Of a DNA stretch of 64,000 bases, positions 24,175 through 36,200 are shown in pieces (the first letter of the stretch is position 1; each line of letters opens with the position of its first letter). Source of the DNA: Sipunculus nudus (Eukaryota; Annelida; Sipuncula; Golfingiida; Sipunculidae); the NCBI GenBank assembly GCA_026874595.1, contig CM049311.1, positions 45,141,676 to 45,205,675 of the forward strand, read 5' to 3'. The translations under genes were made by a program, and so were the position numbers. Below the pieces are notes generated by a model, which had not been told where the DNA came from, ran no database searches, and saw only the letters and a program-made list of their open reading frames with translations.

Positions 24175-25560
24175 TTGTATCCTCAGACAAAGTCTGGATA
24201 CAATGGTTTCATAGCGGTCCAACCAACGCAGATAATACTTGTGAGCAGGACAACTAAAAAAATATTTCACTTTAAAATGGGGTCATGCCCTTTACTAGGA
24301 GAGTGACCTTGACCTTGAATAGGTATATTTTTGCTAAATATCATACAAATTCTTAAATATCTCAAGAACGCTTGCATGGATTGGTCCAAATATAAAGGTG
24401 ACCCAAGATCTTGAATAGCCTTGTGATGTGCTGGAAACTGGTGGTGCCACCTATTATCCTTTTCTTGTTTTTGTGCCTTTTAATACCCCCGTTATTGCCA
24501 CTTGACAGTACTGTGAGTCAGAAACTAATGGACATATTTCTTTCATATTAAAAACACATAGAAAGATGGGTTATGGGATGAGGTCTATTTAAATTTGGGT
24601 CATGACCTTTACCATGAGAGTGGCCTTGACCTTGAATATTTCCATATTTGGTGAAAATTACACACCTCTTATGATATCTCAAGTTTTGTTATTCATATGT
24701 AGTTCAAACTTGATGTATGTATGCCCCACCACTGATATCAGAACCCTTTAGGTTCAAGGGTCACGAGATCAAAGGTCAAGGTCACAGGACTCCCATCTTT
24801 AAAAATATAGTGGATGCATTTTTAGCCAAACTTTTCATCTAAGACCTTTCTCCTTGCACATTAAGCTCACCTGTTAATAGGGGAATATCCCTATTAGTTT
24901 TGCTGTCACAAGGTCAAAGCTGAAGGTCACCGGAGCTATCTGTCCAAAAATTCATTTCACGATGATCACTCCAGCTTGGATTGATATGTGGGTTTCAAAC
25001 TTGACTTATATATGGCCCATCAATAAAGCAAAAACCCTATTGATTTTGGGGTCATAAGGTCAAAGGTCAAGGTCACAGAACCCACTTACATCCTGGATAG
25101 CTTTCTTGATTTTATGACAGGTGGCACCACTTACATTCACGTTCACACTGCAGACATTAATGCTTATATCTCAGGACTCATTTTACCAATCAGGAAAAAA
25201 TTTATACACAAATGTAGCCCTTTGATAGCTTTATAGCATACACAAAAAAGGTAGGGCTACCTTCAGCCATTTTTTGCACAGCGTCCATCTGTTTGTCTGC
25301 TGTGGGATAAAATCACTCATATCTTTGCAGTGGTTTGACTTTTCAACCTGAAATTTGCATGTGTATACATCTTGGATAGTTTCTCGTTCAAATAACAGGT
25401 GGCGCCACCTACAATCATGTTTACATGGCACACATCCATTTTAATATGTAACACATGTAACTCTATTTCCCCTTGCCACTCAATCCATGCCTCACTTAAC
25501 CCGTCCTACTCTGATTTTGGTGGATACACAGTCGCTTGTCGACTACCCGTATTCTAGTTT
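24175..25560 (+). mobile_element. Diverged Helitron-like copy joined to a GGTGGCGCCACC-unit element
   Basis: It begins TTGTATCCTCAGACAAAGTC like the other copies. One 330-bp unit follows (GTGCCTTTTAATACCCCC near 24474). It then passes into sequence with AAGGTCAAGGTCACAGGAC blocks. From about 25080 it becomes a segment that is the reverse complement of 13939-14350, ending GTCGCTTGTCGACTACCCG near 25550. The 3' end is not defined. Confidence 0.55.
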
Positions 25561-25968
25561 AAGAACTCTTTAATTTTGGGGTCATGAAGTCAGAGGTCAA
25601 GGTCACAGGACCATTTCTTTTAAAAGATTGTGGATTCCAGTTTGGGTAGACAGGTTGGCTTCAAACTGATCGAAGGACCAATATTTTGTAAAAAGCTCAT
25701 AAACATATCCTTAGAGACAAATTCAGCTGGGCGTTGAGACCCATTGGTCCCTATGCTAATATACAGGGATATATAGAGGACTTTTCATCTTCACCTGCAG
25801 ATGGCCTTATGGGATATCTGAGGAGACCTGAATGGATGTCACTGTGGCCTGTGTTTTCTTAGTGATATGGCAATGTCACAGGTTATATTTCAGCACCTAA
25901 GAAATTTAAATGGCTGACACTTTTAAGAAGGGCAGGAATTCTGATAATTAGACCTTGGAAGTTTTTAA
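25561..25968. other. No gene seen
   Basis: Repeat-derived sequence with one GTCAAGGTCACAGGACC block at about 25600, otherwise unremarkable. Confidence 0.5.
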
Positions 25969-27593
25969 TTGTATCGCCAGACATAGTCTGGAGATACTAT
26001 GGTTTAGGCACGGTCCCGCCGCCGCCGCAGAGATTTCTTTTGGACACAATAACTCAAAAAATATTTCAAGGATCTTTACCAAACTTGGTATATGTATAGA
26101 TATGGGTGAGAGGACGACGCCTATTTAAAATGAGGTCATGACCTCAACTAGGAGAGTGACTTTGACCTTGAATAGGTTCAATTTTGGGGAAAATCACACA
26201 AATTCTTAAATATCTCAAGACAAACTTGCATGGATTGATACCAAAATCAAGTTGATCGAAGATCATGGATGGGGTTGTCATGTTCCAGAAACTGGTGGCG
26301 CCACCTATTATTCTTTACTTGTTTTCATGCCGTTTAATATCCCCAAAATTGCTACTTGACAGTACTGTGAGCATTATAAGTCAACAACTAATGGACAGAT
26401 TTCTTTCATATTATGCAAATACATAGATATGGGTTATGGGATGATGTTTATTTAAATTGGGGTCATGACCTTTCCTATGAGAGTGGCCTTGACCTTGAAT
26501 ATTGCCATATATGGTGAAAATCACACAAAATCATTAATTTCTCAATAAGGGATGCATGCATTGGTCCAAAAATCAACTTGACCGAAGATCTTGGATAGTA
26601 ATGTCATGTACCGGAAACAGGTGGCGCCATCTGTTATTCTTTTACTTGTTTTCGTGCCGTTTAATACCCCATCATTGCCACTTAACAGTACATTTATAAC
26701 CTGTGAGCATTATAAGTCAAAAACTAATGGACAGATTTCTTTCATATTATGCATATACTTAGACAAGGGTTATGGGATGATGTATATATAAATTGGGGTC
26801 ATGACCTTTCCTATTTGAGTGGCCTTGACCTTGAATATTGCCATATATGGTGAAAATTACACAAAATCATTAATATCTCAATTAGGGATGCATGCATTGG
26901 TCCAAAAATCAACATGTTTGAAGATCTTGGAAAGTATTGTCATGTACCGGAAACAGGTGGCGCCACCTGTTATTCTTTTACTTGTTTTGTGCCGTTTAAT
27001 TCCCCATCTTTGCCATTTATCAGTACATTTATAACCTGTGAGCATTATAAGTCAAAAACTAATGGACAAATTTCTTTCATATTATGCATATACATGGATA
27101 TTGGTTATAGGATAATGTTTATTTGAATAGGGGTCATGACCTTTCCAATGAGTGGCCTTGACCTTGAATATTGCCATATATGGTGAAAATCACACAAAAT
27201 CATTAATTTCTCAATAAGGGATGCATTGATTGGTCCAAAAATCAACTTGAACGAAGATCTTGGATAGTGTTGTCATGTACAGGAAACAGGTGGTGCCACC
27301 TGTTATTCTTTTACTTGTTTTCGTGCCGTTAAATACCCCATCATTGCCACTTAACAGTACTGTGAGCATTATAAGTCAAAAACTAATGGACAGATTTCTT
27401 GCATTTACATAGACATGGGTTAGGGGATGATGTATATTGAAATTTGGATCATGACCTTTTCTATGGGAATGACCTTTTCTATGAGTGTGGTCTGATATTA
27501 ATTGTTGCTGAAGATGGGGGGCATATTCTTAAAGGGGGGGGGGTTTAATTGTCTGGCGATACTATGGCACCTGCGGTGCCAAGAAATATCTAG
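25969..27593 (+). mobile_element. Helitron-like non-autonomous element, direct copy
   Basis: The 5' end is TTGTATCGCCAGACATAG at 25969. The 3' end is GGCACC-TGC-GGTGCC, AAGAAATAT, CTAG (27590-27593), followed by T. Four units of about 330 bp carry GCCGTTTAATACCCC (about 26325, 26655, 26990 and 27325). It is the inverted homologue of 21345-23624. The two can form a giant inverted repeat with about 2.3 kb between the arms. Confidence 0.78.
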
Positions 27594-27931
27594 TTTGCAT
27601 ACAGATTGATTGCAGTAACATTTCCTGGGAAATCTGAAATGAGATCACTGACTCATCTTTTTGAGTTACACAAGTCCTTAGTATTGTGTCTGTTTTAGCT
27701 GAGTTTAATAGCCCATGGGCTACTGGTAAGTGAATACTAGTATATCATACAATAGATTACTGCAGCGACAATTTTTTATCTTTAAATGCTGAAAATATTC
27801 CTCATTGTTTAATATCAGCTGACATCATGATCTGTGGGTGACTTTTTTTCACACAAAAGCTGTCATTTTGATTTGTATCCTTTAGGATATTTAGTTACAG
27901 TGAAAGGAATCCATAAATACCTGTATGGTTT
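27594..27931. other. Intron, with a decayed element end
   Basis: TTAGCTGAG followed by the perfect palindrome TAGCCCATGGGCTA (27709-27722) resembles the 3' end of the AGCTCAGCTGAC family (CAGCTGAGC...ACCCATGGGTCCCTTGTT). Nothing else is recognised. Confidence 0.45.
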
Positions 27932-28034
27932 GATGAATTGTGTGTTACACAAAGTACAGGTGATTCTCTGGATGATTTATTTGTTATACAGAGTATAGGT
28001 GATTCTCTGGATAATTTATTTGTTATGCAGAGTA
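27932..28034 (+). repeat. 39-bp splice-junction minisatellite, diverged outermost units
   Basis: About 2.7 units resemble GTGATTCTCTGGATGAT + TTGTGTGTTACACAG + AGTACAG but with TTTATTTGTTATACAG variants. They are more diverged than the main array, as expected at an array edge. The segment is cut at TA 28033-28034 by the next feature. Confidence 0.85.
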
Positions 28035-29436
28035 CCGTAAAATCTCCACTTAAAACCGCACTTCCGATTAAAACCGCACCCGGACTTCGCCGAAATTCCA
28101 GGCGAGACACCTCGAGGGGCTCAAATACTAAGAACCCCCCTTTAAAACCGCACCAACTTTCGCTACGGAATGATTTGACAAAAGACACAATCAAGCAATC
28201 ATCTAGAAATGAACACGCGTAGGTTGCGACTCGGCCATTCCTGTCCACTTTAAAAATTAATTGGGCATTTTATTTAAACACATCATAACACTTTTTTGCA
28301 GGGTCACTCAAGCATGAAGTTTGGGAAGACGTAAGGGCCAGTGAACCTCTGCCTGTTTATACAGATTTTATATTCCGTGCCGTATTCTTGTTTGCTACTG
28401 ATTTGTCATTATATTTTGGAAAAAATATTCTGCTGATCCATTTCAAGTCACTGTATTTTTTAATTCTAAAAGTAATATTTTGAAATCTTAATTTTTTATG
28501 AAAATTCCATTTTCTGGAATTACTCGGAAGATTCAAATCATTTTCATACCGGTTACTTCGGTATTATCTTCGTCACATCGTACGTTGACATCGCTCCATG
28601 TCACAATTTGCTGGTGCGTTTGAAAACATCGCTGGTCAACTTAACTAAATATCAAAGTAACTGAAGTTACCTTTTCGAGATACGCACGTATAGGAAACAT
28701 GACGCTGGAAAACGAGTGATTTTAAGGTAAAATTAGAGTGGCCAGTCCGGGTTAGCAAGTTTTTTTCCTGAAGAAAGTTTCCGTGTGGAGAGCCATTTTG
28801 TCAAGGCAGTGTTCGCGCAAGGCAAGCTGGGACGAAATAGGTGGCTGTTCTATTTACCACCCACCGCGTACAGCCGTTCAAAATATTCTTAGCAGAATAC
28901 CGGGGTGTTTCAGCACATGGCGGCACTCAAACTTGATTTTAAAACGATCGTCTGCCATTGTGCGACTCTTTACGATGTCAGCTTTTTATTCATTTTACGT
29001 TTTAAACAAATAATCATTGCTAAATAATGCCGCAAATGGGTTTAAAGTAGGCTTTTATTTGAATTTTGCTTGACCATGCCCAACGAAGTGGACCGCTGTG
29101 TTTAACAGCAGGGTTGTTGTAAACGTATTATTTGGTGACAATTACCAAGATTTTATAACAAGTTATATATCACACGAAAACTAATCAGCAATATTTAATT
29201 TATAATTAACAAATAATCGTAAATAATATATTTACACACGGCTCCCATGCATGCTAAGAACAGCCTTCGAAAGTTGCAATATTATCGCCCACGCGCCGGC
29301 CCAAAAACGATGTCTGTCAGGAAGATATTCAGGAAACCCTTCTAGTATAAACCGCACAATGCTTTCAGGAAATCAACCTGATTTCAAGATTTTGAATTTC
29401 TTGATTAAACCGCGGTTTTAAGTGGAGATTTTACGG
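28035..29436. mobile_element. pogo/Tc1-like non-autonomous transposon, 1.4 kb, TA duplication
   Basis: The ends are perfect inverted repeats of about 25 bp, starting CCGTAAAATCTCCACTTAAA and ending in its complement (TTTAAGTGGAGATTTTACGG). TA flanks both sides (28033-28034, 29437-29438). Removing it restores an intact AGTACAGGTGATT unit of the minisatellite. A repeated TTAAAACCGCAC motif lies inside the left end. No transposase ORF is found. TA targets fit the Tc1/mariner/pogo group. Confidence 0.85.
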
Positions 29437-29482
29437 TACAGGTGATTCTCTGGATGATTTGTGTGTTACACAGAGTACAGAT
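29437..29482 (+). repeat. 39-bp minisatellite segment between two insertions
   Basis: One unit and a bit, matching the main array, ending AGTACAGAT where the hAT-like element entered. Confidence 0.9.
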
Positions 29483-30255
29483 CAGTGTTGGGACGATATG
29501 GGTTTTTGATATCATGATAATTATTCAAATTGTATCGCAATATACCGTGATATCTTGACTTTATACAAGGGGTTTAGTATTAATATCATTTATACCTATT
29601 GTGCCAGTACCACAGAATGACTCATTAGGTGATGTAAGTTGCATGAAGGCGCTGTAGGTGTGCATGCTTGAGGCGCGGGAAGTCCTGCCCCCATCGTCGA
29701 ATCACGCTTGTCAGAACTTTCCATCAGTTTCCTATATAGCTACATAAAATCCGGAGAATCCCGGCGAATTTTCGGAGAGCATGTCATATGAATCATGGCT
29801 AAATATGTCATCTCAATTTTATATGGCAAAATATGCAACCCGTATGGAATGTTCGATTCAGTGATGACACTTTTATTTTGACATTTTCGTTCCATGCAAT
29901 AAAAACATAAAAATGTATTTATTGCTCTTTCATTATAATGTTATTTTCTCCTGGATTTCTCAAGCTTTTGTCCTCTCTGATTCATCCTGCTAGTTCCGGA
30001 CATTTCCGACTAATCCCGAAGTCTGTAAGCACACGGTTCCACCCACACGCGTGTATTCAAATACATGTGGTTTATAAAAATAAATGTGATTCTTTGAAAT
30101 AAATTTATTTTTAACTTCAAGGGCTTGCTTGTGAACCAAAATCATGAACTAAAATTGATATCATAATATCGCGATAATAGGAAAGTTGACATTATGATAA
30201 CCGTAGCGGTCAGATATTATGATAAAACTGTATACCCGTAACTGTCCCAACCCTA
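29483..30255. mobile_element. hAT-type non-autonomous element, 773 bp, 8-bp target duplication
   Basis: The left end CAGTGTTGGGAC and right end GTCCCAACCCTA are inverted repeats of hAT type. GTACAGAT flanks both sides exactly (29475-29482 and 30256-30263), an 8-bp duplication as hAT transposases make. The interior has GATATCATGATAATT-like blocks near both ends and no ORF. Confidence 0.9.
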
Positions 30256-33200
30256 GTACAGATGATTCTTTGGATGATTTGTGTGTTACACAGAGAACAG
30301 GTGATTCTCTGGATGATTTGTGTGTTACATAGGGGACAGGTGATTCTCTGGATGATTTGTGTTTTACACAGGGTACAGGTGATTCTCTGGATGATTTGTG
30401 TGTTACACAGAGAACAGGTGATTCTCTGGATGATTTGTGTTTTACACAGAGTACAGGTGATTCTCTGGATGATTTGTGTTACACAGGGTACAGTTGATTC
30501 TCTGGATGTTTTGTGTGTTACACAGGGAACAGGTGATTCTCTGGATGATTTGTGTATTACACAGAGTACACATGATTCTCTGGATGATTTGTGTGTTACA
30601 CAGAGAACACGTGATTCTCTGGATGATTTGTGTTACACTGAGTACAGGTGATTCTCTGGATGATTTGTGTGTTACACAGGGTACAGGTGATTCTCTGGAT
30701 GATTTGTGTTTTACACAGAGTACAGGTGATTCTCTGGATGATTTGTGTGTTACACAGAGTACAGGTGATTCTCTGGATGATTTGTGTTACACAGGGTACA
30801 GGTGATTCTCTGGATGATTTGTGTTACACAGGGTACAGTTGATTCTCTGGATGTTTTGTGTGTTACACAGAGGACAGGTGATTCTCTGGATGATTTGTGT
30901 AATTACACAGAGTACACATGATTCTCTGGATGATTTGTGTGTTACACAGAGAACAGGTGATTCTCTGAATGATTTGTGTTTTACACAGAGTACAGGTGAT
31001 TCTCTGGATGATTTGTGTGTAACACCAAGTACAGGTGATTCTCTGGATGATTTGTGTGTTACACAGAGTACAGGTGATTCTCTGGATGATTTGTGTGTTA
31101 CACAGAGAACAGGTTATTCTCTGGATGATTTGTGTGTTACACAGAGTACAGGTGATTCTCTGGATGATTTGTGTTTAACACCGAGTACAGGTGATTCTCT
31201 GGATGATTTGTGTGTTACACAGAGAACAGGTTATTCTCTGGATGATTTGTGTGTTACACAGAGAACAGGTGATCCTCTGGATGATTTGTGTGTTAAACAG
31301 AGAACAGGTGATTCTCTGGATGATTTGTGTGTTACACAGAGAACAGGGGATTCTCTGGATGATTTGTGTGTTACACAGGGTACAGGTGACTCTCTGGATG
31401 ACTTGTGTGTTACACAGGGTACAGGTGACTCTCTGGATGATTTGTGTGTTACACAGGGTACAGGTGATTCTCTGGATGATTTGTGTGTTACACAGAACAG
31501 GTGATTCTCTGGATGATTTGTGTGTTACACAGAACAGGTGATTTTCTGGATGATTTGTGGGTTACACAGAGTACAGGTGATTCTCTTGATGATTTGTGTG
31601 TTACACAGAGTACAGGTGATTCGCTGGATGATTTGTGTGTTACACAGGGTACAGGTGATTCTCTGGATGATTTGTGTGTTACACAGAGAACAGGTAATTC
31701 TCTGGATGATTTGTTTGTTACACAGAGAACAGGGGATTCTCTGGATGATTTGTGTGTTACACAGGGTACAGGTGATTCTCTGGATGATTTGTGTGTTACA
31801 CAGAGAACAGGTGATCCTCTGGATGATTTGTGTGTTACACAGGGTATAGGTGATTCTCTGGATGATGTGTGTTACACAGAGAACAGGTGATTCTCTGGAT
31901 GATATGTGTGTTACACAGGGAACAGGTGATTCGCTGGATGATTTGTGTGTTACACAGAGTACAGCAGGTGATTCGCTGGATGATGTACGTGTTACACTGA
32001 GTACAGGTGATTCTCTGGATGATTTGTGTGTTACACAGGGTACAGGTGATTCTCTGGATGATTTGTGTGTTACACAGAGTACAGGTGATTCTCTGGATGA
32101 TTTGTGTGTTACACAGAGAACAGGTGATTCTCTGGATGATTTGTGTTTTACACAGAGTACAGGTGATTCTCTGGATGATTTGTGTGTTACAGTGAGTACA
32201 GGTGATTCTCTGGATGATTTGTGTTACACAGAGAACAGGGGATTCTCTGGATGATTTGTGTGTTACACAGGGTACAGGTGATTCTCTGGATGATTTGTGT
32301 GTTACACAGAGTACAGGTGATTCTCTGGATGATTTGTGTTACACAGGGTACAGGTGATTCTCTGGATGATTTGTGTTACACAGGGTACAGGTGATTCTCT
32401 GGATGATTTGTGTGTTACACAGAACAGGTGATTCTCTGGATGATTTGTGTGTTACACAGAACAGGTGATTTTCTGGATGATTTGTGGGTTACACAGAGTA
32501 CAGGTTATTCTCTGGATGATTTGTGTGTTACACAGGGTACAGGTGACTCTCTGGATGATTTGTGTGTTACACAGAGTACAGGTGATTCTCTGGATGATTT
32601 GTGTGTTACACAGAGTACAGGTGATTCTCTGGATGATTTGTGTTACACAGGGTACAGGTGATTCTCTGGATGATTTGTGTTACACAGGGTACAGTTGATT
32701 CTCTGGATGTTTTGTGAAACACAGAGGACAGGTGATTCTCTGGATGATTTGTGTTATTACACAGAGTACACATGATTCTCTGGATGATTTGTGTGTTACA
32801 CAGAGAACAGGTGATTCTCTGGATGATTTGTGTTACACTGAGTACAGGTGATTCTCTGGATGATTTGTGTGTTACACAGAGAACAGGTGATTCTCTGGAT
32901 GATTTGTGTTTTACACAGAGTACAGGTGATTCTCTGGATGATTTGTGTTACACAGGGTACAGTTGATTCTCTGGATGATTTGTGTGTTACACAGGGTACA
33001 GGTGATTCTCTGGATGATTTGTGTTTTACACAGAGTACAGTTGATTCTCTGGATGATTTGTGTGTAACACCAAGTACAGGTGATTCTCTGGATGATTTGT
33101 GTGTTACACAGAGAACAGGTTATTTTCTGGATGATTTGTGTGTTACACAGAGAACAGGTGATCCTCTGGATGATTTGTGTGTTAAACAGAGAAGAGGGGA

Positions 33201-36200
33201 TTCTCTGGATGATTTGTGTGTTACACAGAGAACAGGTGATTCTCTGGATGATTTGTGTGTTACACAGAGTACAGGTGACTCTCTGGATGATTTGTGTGTT
33301 ACACAGGGTACAGGTGACTCTCTGGATGATTTGTGTGTTACACAGGGTACAGGTGATTCTCTGGATGATTTGTGTGTTACACAGAACAGGTGATTCTCTG
33401 GATGATTTGTGTGTTACACAGAACAGGTGATTCTCTGGATGATTTGTGTGTTACACAGGGAACAGGTGATTCTCTGGATGATTTGTGGGTTACACAGAGT
33501 ACAGGTGATTCTCTGGATGATTTGTGTGTTACACAGGGTACAGGTGACTCTCTGGATGATTTGTGTGTTACACAGAACAGGTGATTCTCTGGATGATTTT
33601 TGTGTTACAGGGTACAGGTGATTCTCTTGATGATTTGTGTGTTACACAGAGTACAGGTGATTTGCTGGATGATTTGTGTGTTACACAGGGTACAGGTGAT
33701 TCTCTGGATGATTTGTGTGTTACACAGAGAACAGGGGATTCTCTGGATGATTTGTGTGTTACACAGAGAACAGGTGATCCTCTGGATGATTTGTGTGTTA
33801 CACAGGGTATAGGTGATCCTCTGGATGATGTGTGTTACACAGGGTACAGGTGATTCTCTGGATGACTTGTGTGTTACACAGAGAACAGGGGATTCTCTGG
33901 ATGATTTGTGTGTTACACAGAGTACAGGTGACTCTCTGGATGATTTGTGTGTTACACAGGGTACAGGTGACTCTCTGGATGATTTGTGTGTTACACAGGG
34001 TACAGGTGATTCTCTGGATGATTTGTGTGTTACACAGAACAGGTGATTCTCTGGATGATTTGTGTGTTACACAGAACAGGTGATTCTCTGGATGATTTGT
34101 GTGTTACACAGGGAACAGGTGATTCTCTGGATGATTTGTGGGTTACACAGAGTACAGGTGATTCTCTGGATGATTTGTGTGTTACACAGGGTACAGGTGA
34201 CTCTCTGGATGATTTGTGTGTTACACAGAGAACAGGTGATTCTCTGGATGATTTTTGTGTTACAGGGTACAGGTGATTCTCTTGATGATTTGTGTGTTAC
34301 ACAGAGTACAGGTGATTTGCTGGATGATTTGTTTGTTACACAGGGTACAGGTGACTCTCTGGATGATTTGTGTGTTACACAGAGAACAGGTGATTCTCTG
34401 GATGATTTGTGTGTTACAGGGTACAGGTGATTCTGTTGATGATTTGTGTGTTACACAGAGTACAGGTGATTTGCTGGATGATTTGTGTGTTACACAGGGT
34501 ACAGGTGATTCTCTGGATGATTTGTGTGTTACACAGAGAACAGGGGATTCTCTGGATGATTTGTGTGTTACACAGAGAACAGGTGATCCTCTGGATGATT
34601 TGTGTGTTACACAGGGTATAGGTGATCCTCTGGATGATGTGTGTTACACAGAGAACAGGTGATTCTCTGGATGATATGTGTGTTACACAGGGAACAGGTG
34701 ATTTGCAGGATGATTTGTGTCTTACACAGAGTACAGCAGGTGATTCGCTGGATGATTTACGTGTTACACTGAGTACAGGTGATTCTCTGGATGATTTGTG
34801 TGTTACACAGGGTACAGGTGATTCTCTGGATGATTTGTGTGTTACACAGAGTACAGGTGATTCTCTGGATGATTTGTGTGTTACACAGAGAACAGGTGAT
34901 TCTCTGGATGATTTGTGTTTTACACAGAGTACAGGTGATTCTCTGGATGATTTGTGTGTTACACAGAGTACAGGTGATTCTCTGGATGATTTGTGTTACA
35001 CAGGGTACAGGTGATTCTCTGGATGATTTGTGTTACACAGGGTACAGTTGATTCTCTGGATGTTTTGTGTGTTACACAGAGGACAGGTGATTCTCTGGAT
35101 GATTTGTGTAATTACACAGAGTACACATGATTCTCTGGATGATTTGTGTGTTACACAGAGAACAGGTGATTCTCTGGATGATTTGTGTTACACTGAGTAC
35201 AGGTGATTCTGTGGATGATTTGTGTGTTACACAGAGAACAGGTGATTCTCTGGATGATTTGTGTTTTACACAGAGTACAGGTGATTCTCTGGATGATTTG
35301 TGTTACACAGGGTACAGTTGATTCTCTGGATGATTTGTGTGTTACACAGGGTACAGGTTATTCTCTGGATGATTTGTGTTTTACACAGAGTACAGGTGAT
35401 TCTCTGGATGATTTGTGTGTAACACCAAGTACAGGTGATTCTCTGGATGATTTGTGTGTTACACAGAGTACAGGTGATTCTCTGGATGATTTATGTGTTA
35501 CACAGGGTACAGGTGATTCTCTGGACGATTTGTGTGTTACACAGAACAGGTGATTCTCTGGATGATTTGTGTGTTACACAGAACAGGTGATTCTCTGGAT
35601 GATTTGTGTGTTACACAGAGAACAGGTGATTCTCTGGATGATTTGTGGGTTACACAGAGTACAGGTGATTCTCTGGATGTTTTGTGGGTTACACAGAGTA
35701 CAGGTGATTCGCTGGATGATTTGTGTGTTACACAGGGTACAGGTGATTCTCTTGATGATTTGTGTGTTACACAGAGTACAGGTGATTCGCTGGATGATTT
35801 GTGTGTTACACAGGGTACAGGTGATTCTCTGGATGATTTGTGTGTTACACAGAGAACAGGTGATTCTCTGGATGATTTGTGTGTTACACAGAGAACAGGT
35901 GATTCTCTGGATGATTTGTGTGTTACACAGGGTACAGGTGATTCTCTGGATGATTTGTGTGTTACACAGAGAACAGGTGATCCTCTGGATGATTTGTGTG
36001 TTACACAGGGTATAGGTGATCCTCTGGATGATTTGTGTGTTACACAGAGAACAGGTGATTCTCTGGATGATATGTGTGTTACACAGGGAACAGGTGATTC
36101 TCTTGATGATTTGTGTGTTACACAGAGTACAGGTGATTCGCTGGATGATTTGTGTGTTACACAGGGTACAGGTGATTCTCTGGATGATTTGTGTGTTACA

